Shown here piece by piece: positions 9,116-18,364 of a stretch of DNA of 64,000 bases. Made by a program: the position numbers and the translations under genes. This DNA comes from MADRE3 sp963718195 (lineage in GTDB: Bacteria; Desulfobacterota; Desulfobulbia; Desulfobulbales; Desulfocapsaceae). Below the pieces are notes generated by a model. It was given only the letters and a program-made list of their open reading frames with translations, did not search any database and had not been told where the DNA came from. Location of the stretch: the NCBI GenBank assembly GCA_963718195.1, contig CAVQYQ010000006.1:806001-870000 (forward strand), in the 5' to 3' direction. Numbering within the stretch: position 1 is the stretch's first letter; every line of letters begins with the position of its first letter.

Positions 9116-9455
9116 GACTTCCTCTGGAATGTTTATTTTATAATGCTTATAGTGGGATTATGTTTAAAATTAGGTCGACATTTCCATACAATAGACATGA
9201 AATAATGTTTGTATATACCACATTGCAGTAATATTTGTTGTGCAGCTGTTTACCCTGACTTTTAAATCTTTGAAAAGGGATAGAAATAAGCCAGGATGGT
9301 CTTTTCAAGATCATTGGGTGATAGCGCTTATTTCTGTTTTATCGATGAAAAGAAACGTAACGGAAATAGTATTTCAACATTAAAAAAAAGCAAGGCAGCG
9401 GCAGCAATGTTCATGGCCGCTGTTCTGATTTACCAATCATCTGGAGGATTGCATA
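9116..9455. other. Intergenic region between divergent met operon and glgP
   Basis: These 340 AT-rich bp hold the divergent promoters of the sulfur amino acid operon and glgP. I found no SAM riboswitch or other recognisable leader RNA. The only firm element is the GGAGG ribosome site of glgP close to 9447. Confidence 0.4.
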
Positions 9456-11948
9456 ATGAGTAAGGCGGGCCCTGAAGCATCGGTCGATCTGGCTGAAGAG
9501 AGCGCTTCCAGCGTTTATTTCCCAACATCCACAAAATCTATTCAGGAAACTATAATTCATCATCTGATGAGTTTTCAGGGAAGAGATCCGGAACGATCGG
9601 GTGCAACTGATATATATAAGGCCCTGGCTTATACATTGCGTGATATCATGGTTGAAAAGTGGATAAAGACCCAGAAGACCTTTTATGCAAAGGAAAAAAA
9701 GCGTGTTTATTATCTTTCCCTGGAATTTTTAATCGGCCGGTCGCTCGGCAACTCGATAACCAACCTTGGCCTCTACGATCAGGTGAAGGATGCCGTTGAA
9801 AGTCTTGGGTATTCCATGGAGGAGATTCGGGAGCAGGAAGAAGACGCCGCACTCGGTAATGGAGGGCTTGGCCGGCTAGCCGCCTGTTTCATGGACTCCA
9901 TTGCGACATTGAAAATTCCAGCGTACGGGTACGGCATCATGTACGAATATGGACTGTTCTATCAGCAACTGATAAATGGTTACCAGGTGGAAAGCCCAGA
10001 CAACTGGATGAGGTTCGGTTCTCCCTGGGGCTTTGAGCGCCGTATGCCAACCTTTAAGGTCCAGTTCTACGGCAAGGTGAGTACCTATCAGGATGAGAAC
10101 GGGTGTTACCGCTCGAAATGGATTGATACCAAAGATGTCATGGCGCTTCCCTGTGACCTGCTTGTTCCCGGTTATAAGAATGATCATGTGATCAATATGC
10201 GACTCTGGACGGCTAGGGCATCAAGGGAACTTGACCTGACCCATTTCGGCGAAGGTGACTATATTGGCGCAGTACAGCACAAGGTCAGCTCCGAAACTAT
10301 CTCAAAAGTCCTTTATCCACCGGATCACAATTATGCTGGGCAGGAGCTTCGCTTGAGGCAGCAATATTTTTTCGTTGCTGCAACCTTTCAGGATATCATG
10401 CGCCGTTACAAGAAAAAAAATAAAAACTTCAATAAGTTCCATGACCGGGTAGCTGTCCAGCTCAATGACACGCACCCGGCTATAGCGATCCCCGAATTGA
10501 TGAGGCTGTTGCTTGATGTTGAGGGGCTTGGCTGGGAAAAGGCGTGGGATATCTGTGTTAATACATTTGCTTATACAAATCATACGCTGATGCCTGAAGC
10601 ATTGGAGCGGTGGACAGTAGACATGATGGGCAAGGTGCTGCCGAGGCATCTCCAGATAATCTATGAAATCAACCAGCGGTTTCTTGACATGGTGGCCTCG
10701 CGATATCCAGGTGACAATACAAAACTGCGGCAGATGTCGATCATTGAAGAAGGCCATCCGAAAAAAATACGCATGGCACATCTGGCGATTGTTGGCAGTC
10801 ATTCCGTGAACGGGGTTGCGGCGTTGCATACACAACTCTTGCGGGAACGAATATTTCATGATTTTAATTCGTTTTATCCCGGAAAATTCAACTCCAAAAC
10901 AAACGGCATTACCCCTCGTCGCTGGTTGCTTGAAGCGAACCGGGAGCTGGCTGAGCTGATTAACAGCAAGATTGGCTCCGGGTGGGAGGTTGATCTTGAT
11001 AGACTGCGGGAACTTGAGCCGCTGGTCAAAGACAGTGAGTTCTGCAGGGCGTTCATGGATATCAAGTATAACAACAAAAAACGTCTTGCCGATTATATCA
11101 ACCTTTCCACCGGTATCGTTGTGAGCCCCGAAACCATGTTTGATGTTCAGGTAAAGCGGATACATGAATACAAGCGCCAGCTACTCAATGCACTCCATGT
11201 GATCTATCTTTACCAGAAAATGATTAGAAATCCGGGCGCAGATATTGCTCCTCGGACGGTAATTTTTGCTGGAAAAGCCGCGCCATCCTACTGGCGCGCA
11301 AAGTTGATCATAAAACTGATCAACTCCGTTGGTGAAGTGGTCAATCATGACCCGAGAATCGGAGATCGCTTACGGGTTGTATTTCTCCCGAACTACAATG
11401 TCAGCCAAGCGGAACTGATCATGCCTGCGGCTGATCTGTCGGAACAGATTTCCACTGCCGGGACAGAAGCATCGGGGACCGGAAATATGAAATTTGCCCT
11501 CAACGGTGCGCTCACCATTGGTACTTTAGACGGTGCAAATATAGAGATCCAGGAGGAGGTCGGCGAAGAAAATATCTTTATTTTCGGACTTAACGCCGAT
11601 GAAGCCGAGTACGAGCGAATCCAGAATAGCAGGAGTCCTGAGCAGATTTGTGAGGAAAACCCTGATGTTGCCAGGGTTATTGACTCCATTAAAGACGGCA
11701 GCTTCAGCAGAGGGGACAGTGATCTGTTCAAGCCGCTGGTAGACTCACTGATGAGTCCGCATGATCAGTATCTGCTGATTCGTGATTTCGAGTCGTATAT
11801 CGAGTGCCAGCAGCGGGTAAATGATGTTTTCCTGGATGAGGACCAATGGACCAGGATGGCAATTTTAAACGTGGCACGTATGGGTAAATTTTCCACCGAC
11901 AGAACAATCAGACAATATTCCAACGAGATCTGGGGTATCCCCGTGTAA
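9456..11948 (+). CDS. glgP: Glycogen/alpha-glucan phosphorylase
   Basis: An 830-residue GT35 phosphorylase that releases glucose-1-phosphate from glycogen or maltodextrins. Recognisable blocks in order are VYYLSLEFLIGR, ALGNGGLGRLAACFMDS, LNDTHPAIAIPELMR, NGITPRRWL, VKRIHEYKRQLLN and the PLP site EASGTGNMKFALNG with Lys679. The length is that of the classical family (about 800-850). A clear GGAGG precedes the ATG. It stands alone, with no other glycogen genes in the window. Confidence 0.97.
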   Translation: MSKAGPEASVDLAEESASSVYFPTSTKSIQETIIHHLMSFQGRDPERSGATDIYKALAYTLRDIMVEKWIKTQKTFYAKEKKRVYYLSLEFLIGRSLGNSITNLGLYDQVKDAVESLGYSMEEIREQEEDAALGNGGLGRLAACFMDSIATLKIPAYGYGIMYEYGLFYQQLINGYQVESPDNWMRFGSPWGFERRMPTFKVQFYGKVSTYQDENGCYRSKWIDTKDVMALPCDLLVPGYKNDHVINMRLWTARASRELDLTHFGEGDYIGAVQHKVSSETISKVLYPPDHNYAGQELRLRQQYFFVAATFQDIMRRYKKKNKNFNKFHDRVAVQLNDTHPAIAIPELMRLLLDVEGLGWEKAWDICVNTFAYTNHTLMPEALERWTVDMMGKVLPRHLQIIYEINQRFLDMVASRYPGDNTKLRQMSIIEEGHPKKIRMAHLAIVGSHSVNGVAALHTQLLRERIFHDFNSFYPGKFNSKTNGITPRRWLLEANRELAELINSKIGSGWEVDLDRLRELEPLVKDSEFCRAFMDIKYNNKKRLADYINLSTGIVVSPETMFDVQVKRIHEYKRQLLNALHVIYLYQKMIRNPGADIAPRTVIFAGKAAPSYWRAKLIIKLINSVGEVVNHDPRIGDRLRVVFLPNYNVSQAELIMPAADLSEQISTAGTEASGTGNMKFALNGALTIGTLDGANIEIQEEVGEENIFIFGLNADEAEYERIQNSRSPEQICEENPDVARVIDSIKDGSFSRGDSDLFKPLVDSLMSPHDQYLLIRDFESYIECQQRVNDVFLDEDQWTRMAILNVARMGKFSTDRTIRQYSNEIWGIPV

Positions 11949-12075
11949 TCTCAACCAGTTGCCGGAGAAACTCCTGCTCCAGAGGCATGAGGGACGGGTA
12001 AACTTGTTGATGCGGCCTCAGTCAAAGTGTGCTATACAGGTTCCGCTGGTGGCAAGGGTTGAAACCGGCAGAAAT

Positions 12076-12111
12076 AAAAAAGGGATTCTCCGGTAACCGG
12101 AAAATCCCTTT
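12076..12111 (-). terminator. Rho-independent terminator of tRNA-Cys
   Basis: On the minus strand, immediately after the tRNA, a long hairpin pairs AAAGGGATT with AATCCCTTT and TCCGG with CCGGA around a TTA loop. It is followed by a run of Ts (CCCTTTTTTATTT). Only one mismatch interrupts the stem. The opposite strand could also help end glgP transcription, though its U-tract is poor. Confidence 0.85.
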
Positions 12112-12118
12112 CATTATA

Positions 12119-12194
12119 TGGAGGCGGCGAGCGGAGTCGAACCGCTGAATAATGGTTTTGCAGACCACTGCCTTAGCCACTTGGCTACGCCGCC
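12119..12194 (-). tRNA. tRNA-Cys (GCA)
   Basis: The minus strand folds as a complete tRNA. The acceptor stem GGCGGCG pairs with CGCCGCC. A D arm (GCCAAGTGGCTAAGGC), an anticodon arm with loop CTGCAAA (anticodon GCA) and a T arm with GGTTCGACTCC follow. The discriminator base is U, as cysteine tRNAs require, and the 3' CCA is encoded. There is no intron and the variable loop is short. Confidence 0.96.
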
Positions 12195-12218
12195 GTATAC
12201 GCAACTATGAGACCGCTC

Positions 12219-12246
12219 TATATAACATAGATGAACCATTTGACAA
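12219..12246 (-). promoter_or_regulatory. Sigma-70-type promoter for tRNA-Cys
   Basis: On the minus strand TTGTCA (12241-12246) and TATATA (12219-12224) are 16 bp apart, about 25 bp upstream of the tRNA 5' end. This is well placed for a short precursor. The upstream candidate ATG of rnc (12231) falls inside this promoter, which favours the downstream rnc start. Confidence 0.6.
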
Positions 12247-12260
12247 GAGGAAATGTGTCG

Positions 12261-12995
12261 ATGGGATTTAACATAGACATTCTGGTAAACGAAAACAAGA
12301 AAGAACTGACAGAACTTGAAATCCTCATTGGCTATCGCTTTACCGATCTGCGTTTGCTGCAAAAAGCATTGATCCACTCATCCTATGCTTTTGAACAGGC
12401 GCAGGGCGGTAAGGACAATGAAATTCTCGAGTTTGTCGGTGATGCGGTACTGGATCTGGTAATCGGTTTCGCGCTCTGCAAACGCTACCCTGCAATGCGT
12501 GAAGGCGATCTGACCAGGATCAGGGCCTCTCTGGTGAATGAGTCTCATCTTGCTGAGATGGCCCGCTCTTTTGAACTCGGCAGGTTTCTGTGCCTGGGGA
12601 AAGGAGAAGACGCATCAAGCGGAAGAAATAAATCTTCAATTCTTTCCTGCGCTTTCGAGGCTGTTATTGGTGCTGTTTTTGAAGACAGCGGGTACGAGCA
12701 CACGGCTGATTTTGTTCAGCGCATTTTCAACTCCGAGATCGAGAACAAGAAAAAAGACCTGCTGCTTGCAGATGCCAAAAGCAGATTACAGGAGGAGTTG
12801 CAGGAAAAGTTCAACGAACCACCTACCTATCGCCTTGAGCGGGAAGAGGGTCCGTCCCACCAGAAAAGATTCAGCGTCTCGGTCCTTTTTCAGGGAAATG
12901 TCCTGGGCTCCGGTACTGCGAGTTCGAAAAAAGAAGCAGAACAGCGTGCGGCAGCGGCAGCACTTAAGCAACAGGATACGAGATTGAACGACTGA
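12261..12995 (+). CDS. rnc: Ribonuclease III
   Basis: A 244-residue double-strand-specific endoribonuclease acting in rRNA processing and mRNA decay. The catalytic domain (about 15-150) carries the signature NEILEFVGDAVLDL and downstream FEAVIGAVFEDSG. A C-terminal dsRNA-binding domain follows (about 165-240; DAKSRLQEELQEK, then KKEAEQRAAAAAL). AAGAGG lies ten bases before ATG 12261. An in-frame ATG at 12231 has no ribosome site and overlaps the tRNA promoter. It is followed two bases later by an Elp3-like radical SAM gene. Confidence 0.95.
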   Translation: MGFNIDILVNENKKELTELEILIGYRFTDLRLLQKALIHSSYAFEQAQGGKDNEILEFVGDAVLDLVIGFALCKRYPAMREGDLTRIRASLVNESHLAEMARSFELGRFLCLGKGEDASSGRNKSSILSCAFEAVIGAVFEDSGYEHTADFVQRIFNSEIENKKKDLLLADAKSRLQEELQEKFNEPPTYRLEREEGPSHQKRFSVSVLFQGNVLGSGTASSKKEAEQRAAAAALKQQDTRLND

Positions 12996-12997
12996 CA

Positions 12998-14008
12998 ATG
13001 GCTGCTATTATCCCATTCTTTATTGAACATCGCGGGTGCCCTCATCGCTGCCTGTTCTGTAATCAGTCAGCCATCGCTGGAGCCGGAGCGAATAACCATC
13101 GCAGAGATGGTGAAATGCTCGGCGATACCATTGAACTCTGGCTTGGTCGTTTTCAGAACAGAAGCGAGGTTCAACTCGCCTTTTACGGTGGTTCTTTCAC
13201 CTGTCTTCCCGAAAAGACCCAGGTGCAGTTTCTTAACATCGCCAGTGTTTATCTGGACAGGGGGGATATTCACTCGCTTCGGCTCTCCACAAGACCAGAT
13301 TGTATTAGTGATGAAATTTGTATGTTTCTCTGGGAATATGGAGTGAGGACTGTCGAGCTTGGGGTTCAGTCCATGAGTGACAGGGTACTGAAAATCTCAG
13401 ATCGTGGTCATAGCGCACACCATGTCAGCCTTGCCGCGTCTTTGTTAAAAAAAACCGGGTTTTCTCTGGGTGTTCAGCTGATGCCCGGGTTACCCGGAGA
13501 AACAACGACTTCATTTGTTCAAACGGTTCGTGATGTCATTGGGCTTGGTCCTGATTTTGTGCGGATTTATCCGGCCCTGGTCATCAGTAACACCGGTCTT
13601 GAGCAATTGTTTTTATCTCGATCCTACCAGCCACTGACCTTAAACCAGGCAATCGCAATCACCAGAAGAGCCCGCAATCTTTTTATGAAAGAAGGCATTG
13701 AGGTCATTCGCATGGGACTGCAGCCCTCGGAAGCACTGGAGGAAAGTGTTGTGGCCGGTCCTTATCATCAGGCTTTTGGTGAACTGGTGGTGAGCAGGGA
13801 CTGGTTTCGAAGAATACGTGAAATATACAGCAAGGTGAAAGGCAAAGGGACCTTAAACGTGACGATTTCAGATCGGGATTATTCCTCCTTTCGAGGTTTT
13901 AAGCGGTTTAACATCAGACGGTTGGAGCAACTTTTCCCAGAATGCAGACTCGAGCTGAAAAGTGATAAATCAATGGAGCGCGGACAGATCCACTTTGTTA
14001 TCAGTTAA
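12998..14008 (+). CDS. Elp3-like radical SAM protein
   Basis: A 336-residue radical SAM protein with cluster motif CPHRCLFC (C14, C18, C21). The remaining motifs, FYGGSFTCLP, LRLSTRPDCI, TVELGVQSM, GVQLMPGLPGE and FVRIYPALV, match the radical SAM part of Elp3-related proteins. It lacks the acetyltransferase domain of true Elp3, so tRNA acetylation is not implied. It begins two bases after the rnc stop, which suggests translational coupling and perhaps a role in RNA metabolism. That role is inference. Confidence 0.88.
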   Translation: MAAIIPFFIEHRGCPHRCLFCNQSAIAGAGANNHRRDGEMLGDTIELWLGRFQNRSEVQLAFYGGSFTCLPEKTQVQFLNIASVYLDRGDIHSLRLSTRPDCISDEICMFLWEYGVRTVELGVQSMSDRVLKISDRGHSAHHVSLAASLLKKTGFSLGVQLMPGLPGETTTSFVQTVRDVIGLGPDFVRIYPALVISNTGLEQLFLSRSYQPLTLNQAIAITRRARNLFMKEGIEVIRMGLQPSEALEESVVAGPYHQAFGELVVSRDWFRRIREIYSKVKGKGTLNVTISDRDYSSFRGFKRFNIRRLEQLFPECRLELKSDKSMERGQIHFVIS

Positions 14009-14056
14009 TTAATCTTCTGTTTTTCCCGAAACAGCAGACGATCAGGAGAATGAAAA

Positions 14057-15046
14057 ATGAGAAGACTTGCACGTGTCGTTTCCACAATACTTGTGTTTTT
14101 GGTTTTATCTTCCTCAGTGAGTATCGCCTCTGACTCGACCGGGATTCACGGGTCGGGTAAGAATGCTATAGTCCTGGCAAGTTTTGGTACCACCGTCCCC
14201 TCCGCTTTGAGTTCAATTGTTAATATCAATGACATTGTAAAAAAGGCCTATCCGGCAACAGAAGTCCGTATCACCTTTACATCAAACATTATTCGCTCAA
14301 TTTGGAAAAAACGACAAGCAGAACCCCAAACGTGGCTTGACCAGGGAGTACCCGAAGAGATTCTCTACGTGAAAAACTTCATTGCTACAATTGGTGACTT
14401 GCTTGAAGATGGTTACACGAATATTGTTGTGCAACCTACGCATATGTTTTTCATGGAGCAGTCCCACGATCTTCAGCAATATGTAAACGGGCTTGCTTCC
14501 ATTCGTACGATGAAAGAGAAATGGAGGCCAATACACTCCCTCGTCATGGGGAGGCCTGCGCTTGGAATGCCGGGTGACAAATACTCTTATCATGATGATG
14601 TTGCCGCTGTTGCCAGAACACTCGCCCAAGATGCAAAAGAAGCCAAGGAACAGAAAGCGATATTGCTCTACATGGGGCATGGAAACGAACATTGGTCAAC
14701 AGGTATTTATAGTGAAACTCAAAAAAAGATGCGGGAAATGTATCCTGATGTCCCGACCTTCATAGGTGTTGTCGAAGGGGCACCTGCTCTTGACGATCTC
14801 ATAGACCACCTGAAACATGCAAAGACGCAAAAGATCCTGCTCAAACCATTTATGATCGTAGCTGGTGATCACGCCACAAATGATATGGCGGGACCAGAAG
14901 AAGATTCCTGGAAATCCATCCTGAGCAAAAAAGGCTACCAGGTAAATGCTGTTCTTGAAGGGCTCGGGTCAAACGATGATTTTGCAAAAATTTTTGTGGA
15001 TCATATTGCAGATGCGGCAAAGGAGAGCGGCTTGATACTGGAGTAG
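14057..15046 (+). CDS. cbiK: Periplasmic sirohydrochlorin cobaltochelatase (CbiK type)
   Basis: A 329-residue class II chelatase with a cleavable signal peptide (about 1-24, LVFLVLSSSVSIASD). The CbiK core starts at NAIVLASFGTT. Two metal-ligand regions are visible: MGHGNEHWS near 210 and VAGDHATNDMAG near 275. CbiK inserts cobalt into sirohydrochlorin in anaerobic B12 synthesis. Signal-peptide-bearing versions are known from Desulfovibrio vulgaris, where the cytosolic and periplasmic copies were called CbiKC and CbiKP. AGGAGA precedes the ATG. No other B12 genes are near, which fits a separate periplasmic haem or metal-handling role. Confidence 0.9.
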   Translation: MRRLARVVSTILVFLVLSSSVSIASDSTGIHGSGKNAIVLASFGTTVPSALSSIVNINDIVKKAYPATEVRITFTSNIIRSIWKKRQAEPQTWLDQGVPEEILYVKNFIATIGDLLEDGYTNIVVQPTHMFFMEQSHDLQQYVNGLASIRTMKEKWRPIHSLVMGRPALGMPGDKYSYHDDVAAVARTLAQDAKEAKEQKAILLYMGHGNEHWSTGIYSETQKKMREMYPDVPTFIGVVEGAPALDDLIDHLKHAKTQKILLKPFMIVAGDHATNDMAGPEEDSWKSILSKKGYQVNAVLEGLGSNDDFAKIFVDHIADAAKESGLILE

Positions 15047-15184
15047 TTGATTAATTCAGAAAATGACAAGGGTAGCTTCTGGGACCATGCTGGTAACCAA
15101 GGATTGCCAAAGAAGATTACGAAATACTGTCTAGGGAGAAAATACAAGAGAGGCATAAATAGCTCACCCCTTCTGGTTTGAGAA

Positions 15185-15988
15185 TTACTGTTTGGGGAGC
15201 AATCTGATCTCGTAAAGTGTTGGCCAGAGTTTGCCCGTCACAAACAATCTTTCTTCTTTATGGTCATACATAATTCCGTTGAGAACGCCTTCCTTATTAG
15301 CAATTTCCAATTGTTCATGTAAATCAGAAAGATCAACCCAACCTTCAACGATGCCGTTACTTGGATTGATAATCGCTATTCGGTTTGATTTCCAGATATT
15401 GGCATATATCTTATCCTTGATATATTCAAGCTCATTAAGGTATTGAATCTCATCATTGATGTCACTAACAGATATTCGCCTTTTTTCACCAAGTGTTTCC
15501 GGGTCGAGAAAATAAAGAGTTGAAGTGCCGTCGCTTAAGATAAGGCTTGTATTGTCATGGGTGATCCCCCAACCTTCTCTGGAATAGTGGTGTGATTTGA
15601 CCAGGGATAGATCATGTTTGTTATAAACAAACACAGTTTTGTTTTTCCATGTCAGCTGATAAATCAAATTGTTGAAAACGGTAATGCCCTCTCCGAAGAT
15701 CTCTCTCTGGTTATCAATCTTTAAGATAATTTCGCCTGTTTCAAGGGCAACTTGCCTCAGTGATGATTTTCCATGCAATCCTGTTCCTTCATAAACGATG
15801 CCATCGTCCCAATCGAGCCCCTGGGTAAAAGCGAGCGAATCATGAGGATACGTTTTTACAATCTGGTAAGTAAAATTCTTGGCTTTGAGCAGCGGGTCAT
15901 GAGAACAACCAAGCTGCAATAAAAGAAGAGGGAGCAATAACAGTTTTAGTATGCAGGGCACTTTTACAGCACATGTAAACAAATTCAC
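15185..15988 (-). CDS. Glutamine cyclotransferase-like lipoprotein
   Basis: A 267-residue protein of the plant/bacterial-type glutaminyl-peptide cyclotransferase family (five-bladed propeller). It starts with GTG and a lipoprotein signal whose lipobox LQLGC puts the acylated Cys at 28. Family blocks include HDSLAFTQGLDW, EGTGLHGKSSLRQV, FGEGITVFNN, LTWKNKTVFVY and LNELEYIKDKIYANIW. Such enzymes convert N-terminal Gln to pyroglutamate. Here it would be anchored in the envelope. It is 40 bp after the haemolysin III gene on the same strand. No strong ribosome site precedes the GTG. Confidence 0.82.
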   Translation of the reverse strand: MNLFTCAVKVPCILKLLLLPLLLLQLGCSHDPLLKAKNFTYQIVKTYPHDSLAFTQGLDWDDGIVYEGTGLHGKSSLRQVALETGEIILKIDNQREIFGEGITVFNNLIYQLTWKNKTVFVYNKHDLSLVKSHHYSREGWGITHDNTSLILSDGTSTLYFLDPETLGEKRRISVSDINDEIQYLNELEYIKDKIYANIWKSNRIAIINPSNGIVEGWVDLSDLHEQLEIANKEGVLNGIMYDHKEERLFVTGKLWPTLYEIRLLPKQ

Positions 15989-16028
15989 AATTATTTTAAC
16001 CTTTTAACCCGGGGAATGTTTGTTCAGC

Positions 16029-16646
16029 CTACAGGACGTAATAAAAAATAGTGAAATACTGGATGGTGCTGCCGGCAAGAACACATAAATGCCATATTCC
16101 ATGAAAGTGTTTGACTCGTTCATCATAGACATAAAAAAATACACCAAAAGTATAAAACATGCCTCCCAATAATAGCCAACCAAAGCCCGCCATACCAAGT
16201 GCTTGAATTAATGGTTTTATGGCTATTATAATGACCCATCCCATGATGAGGTAGATAACGAGCGATACGATTCGATTGCCTTTCTGTGGCAATAATTCCA
16301 GAAATATCCCAAGGGCTGCGAGTCCCCAGACAAGGCCAAAAATGACCCACCCCCAGTCCTCTCTCAGGGTAATTAAGGATAAAGGGGTATAGGTGCCGGC
16401 AATGAGAAGGTAAATTGCGAGAAAATCTAATTTTTGAAAAACATCCTTTGCCTTCCCTCGAAGACTATGATTGAGGGTTGAAAATATATAAAGCAGAACG
16501 AGGGTAACACCATAAATCGCGACGCTGAGGATTGGCAGGACGTCCCCCTGGCGACTGGCAGTAACGATCAGCACAACAAGACCAATAACTGCTGCAATCG
16601 AACCTACCAGATGGGTAATAGAATTAAATCTCTCGCCTTTATGCAT
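16029..16646 (-). CDS. Haemolysin III / PAQR-family membrane protein
   Basis: A 205-residue protein with seven predicted transmembrane helices. The family motifs are GERFNSITHLVG at the N-terminus, STLNHSL, LDFLAIYLLIAGTYTP, and a C-terminal HFHGIWHLCVLAGS carrying the conserved histidines. PAQR-type proteins have a zinc site formed by such His and Asp residues. The bacterial members are not proven cytolysins; membrane homeostasis is the usual suggestion. It is first of a two-gene unit with the cyclotransferase. Confidence 0.88.
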   Translation of the reverse strand: MHKGERFNSITHLVGSIAAVIGLVVLIVTASRQGDVLPILSVAIYGVTLVLLYIFSTLNHSLRGKAKDVFQKLDFLAIYLLIAGTYTPLSLITLREDWGWVIFGLVWGLAALGIFLELLPQKGNRIVSLVIYLIMGWVIIIAIKPLIQALGMAGFGWLLLGGMFYTFGVFFYVYDERVKHFHGIWHLCVLAGSTIQYFTIFYYVL

Positions 16647-17409
16647 AGCAATGCCTGCAATGATTATATATGAGACGTTGCTAATAGCTTATAATCAGAT
16701 TTAAATCAACGGGCAACAAAGACCTACCCGGGTCGGATCGGGTGACAATGATTTGAAGCCAATATGATCGTGTTGACCGCAACCTTGTTTTCTCTGTCGT
16801 CGGAAGCTGTATGTGGGAGTGGGAAGAACGGTTGACCCAAAGGCTGTAATGCAACTTCAGGTTTGGTTGTGAAAAGAGGGGTATCCGTTGAACTCGGCTA
16901 GTTTTGTAATATTTTCTCTTATAGGAGGTTCCAGTCTCGGGATAGCCCCTCTACTAAGTTAACACTAATACATCTTCCATAGTTTGGCAAAAGGGATTAT
17001 GCGTATTGTTCACTCCCCTGCGAGTTGCACTGCGCAACCAAACATCCATGCATAAATTGTTTCTTGGATCGGGTTGCTTGATGTTCATATAGTTTTGTAA
17101 TTAAAGAAATATTTTCAAAATTAATAGTGGTCCATATTGTTGAATATATGGGATAGTCTTAAGGAAGCAAGAGCCGATATCGCTGATATCTGGAACTGTC
17201 AAATTGTTCCCTTTACATGCTAGGTTCACTGATTATTGTTGGACGATATGGTTTTTTTCCCTAATAATTAAAAACCTTGCTGGCGTTGACGCGAGCGCTA
17301 TGCCCACCATTATTAATTATCAAGGGGCAAGATGATCCCCCATGTCAAAAAAACACTCCAGGCTGAATGATAAGTCAGGTAGCCGGAGGCAGCCTCCAAG
17401 GATAATCAT
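16647..17409. other. Long gene-poor region
   Basis: These 763 bp contain no frame with both length and a ribosome site on either strand. Minor structures are a GATATC-GCT-GATATC repeat near 17174 and a GGAGGC-A-GCCTCC palindrome (17385-17397) just before the next ATG. The character of the sequence is mixed, with AT-rich blocks from 17090 to 17280. No RNA family was recognised. Confidence 0.4.
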
Positions 17410-17937
17410 ATGTCTAATCGACTGGATGTCAGGCTCAAAACTGCAAGAGAAAATTTTTACAATTCGATTAGTGCGTTTATTGGTGGAGACAACGTCAAGG
17501 AAACCTATGGGACTGCAGCAATCAGTGTAGAAAACATTTATCCTATTATTAGTGCCTTCCAGGTCTGCCACGTCTCCTCTTTAATCTGTGCTAATAAATA
17601 CGGTAAAGAAGAAGAGAGCAGCCAATGGGCAGAAATACTTGCAGCAACCCTATTTGATGTGGACCATGCGGTATCAAAGGTATACCTGAGAAGGTATACA
17701 GAGGCAAAAGAATCTAACGAGCTGGTTGAGCAATGTGAAATTTTAATGCAGGATATTTGCCTTAAGGCTCTGGGGCAAAAAGGGATTATGCTGTCACCCG
17801 GTCTAGCTGCAAGCGGGATGCAGTTTTTATACACAAACTGGGGAGTGACGGCAGATTATTTTAATGATAATGAAGTATTAAATGACTGTCTGGAATCCAT
17901 ACATAATCTGCAAAACAAGCCTAGTGGAGGGTGTTAG
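17410..17937 (+). CDS. Conserved-looking hypothetical protein
   Basis: A 175-residue soluble, mostly alpha-helical protein that I cannot assign. AAGGA is seven bases before the ATG. The composition is ordinary, with six cysteines scattered (for example CHVSSLICANKYGKE near 53) and a C-terminal GGC. There are no signal peptide, membrane segments or known motifs. It stands alone in a sparse stretch, with a GGAGGC-A-GCCTCC palindrome just upstream that could pair near the ribosome site. It may be a recently acquired or lineage-specific gene. Confidence 0.6.
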   Translation: MSNRLDVRLKTARENFYNSISAFIGGDNVKETYGTAAISVENIYPIISAFQVCHVSSLICANKYGKEEESSQWAEILAATLFDVDHAVSKVYLRRYTEAKESNELVEQCEILMQDICLKALGQKGIMLSPGLAASGMQFLYTNWGVTADYFNDNEVLNDCLESIHNLQNKPSGGC

Positions 17938-18294
17938 TTATATGAGCAGAAAATGTGCAGAAATTGCGCTTTGATCTGACCATTAGCGACAATCAGTTTC
18001 CATCAAATCTTATGAAGATCGTCATAGACTCAAATCATAAGATTCCCCCTAGAAAACATCTCTTATTCAGTCACCATCGTATTGCTATATTTACGAGTTT
18101 GGAACGGTCTTTGCTGAAATCTCAGGTCTGCAGCGAGAAGATTGGCTTGCCAGGTAAAATAGTTGTAACCTTTCAGACAGAATTGTCGCTCACTTACAAA
18201 AAGGTCAAACCTGTCAAGGATTACCTCCTATCATCTGCAATCTGTACGTCGTTTTAACTTATTGATAATATTGTTTAATATTCTCATTAACTGG

Positions 18295-18310
18295 TTGGCA
18301 CACTGTTTGC
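18295..18310 (+). promoter_or_regulatory. Sigma-54 (-24/-12) promoter
   Basis: The sequence TTGGCAC-ACTGT-TTGC matches the sigma-54 consensus TGGCAC-N5-TTGC exactly, with correct GG-to-GC spacing. It lies about 120 bp before the TauE/SafE start codon. Expression should need an NtrC-type activator. None is adjacent, but two are encoded elsewhere in this window. Confidence 0.75.
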
Positions 18311-18314
18311 GATA

Positions 18315-18364
18315 CTGTCGGTGACAGACCGCAATTGCCGTGCAGATATACAACTCGGCAATTG
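18315..18364 (+). repeat. Paired inverted repeats in the TauE leader
   Basis: CTGTC-GGT-GACAG (18315-18327) is followed by CAATTGCCG (18332-18340) and its perfect inverse CGGCAATTG (18356-18364), separated by 15 bp. Both lie at or just after the predicted sigma-54 start site, so they are probably in the 5' untranslated RNA or form a repressor site. Confidence 0.6.

Noticed and set aside
9116..9455. SAM or other sulfur-related riboswitch before the met operon
   Set aside because: The region lacks recognisable SAM-I or SAM-II conserved cores or a terminator hairpin with T-run.
17955..18257. 100-codon open frame after the orphan gene
   Set aside because: GTG start without ribosome site, no family features, composition of chance frame; overlaps nothing but precedes the sigma-54 leader.
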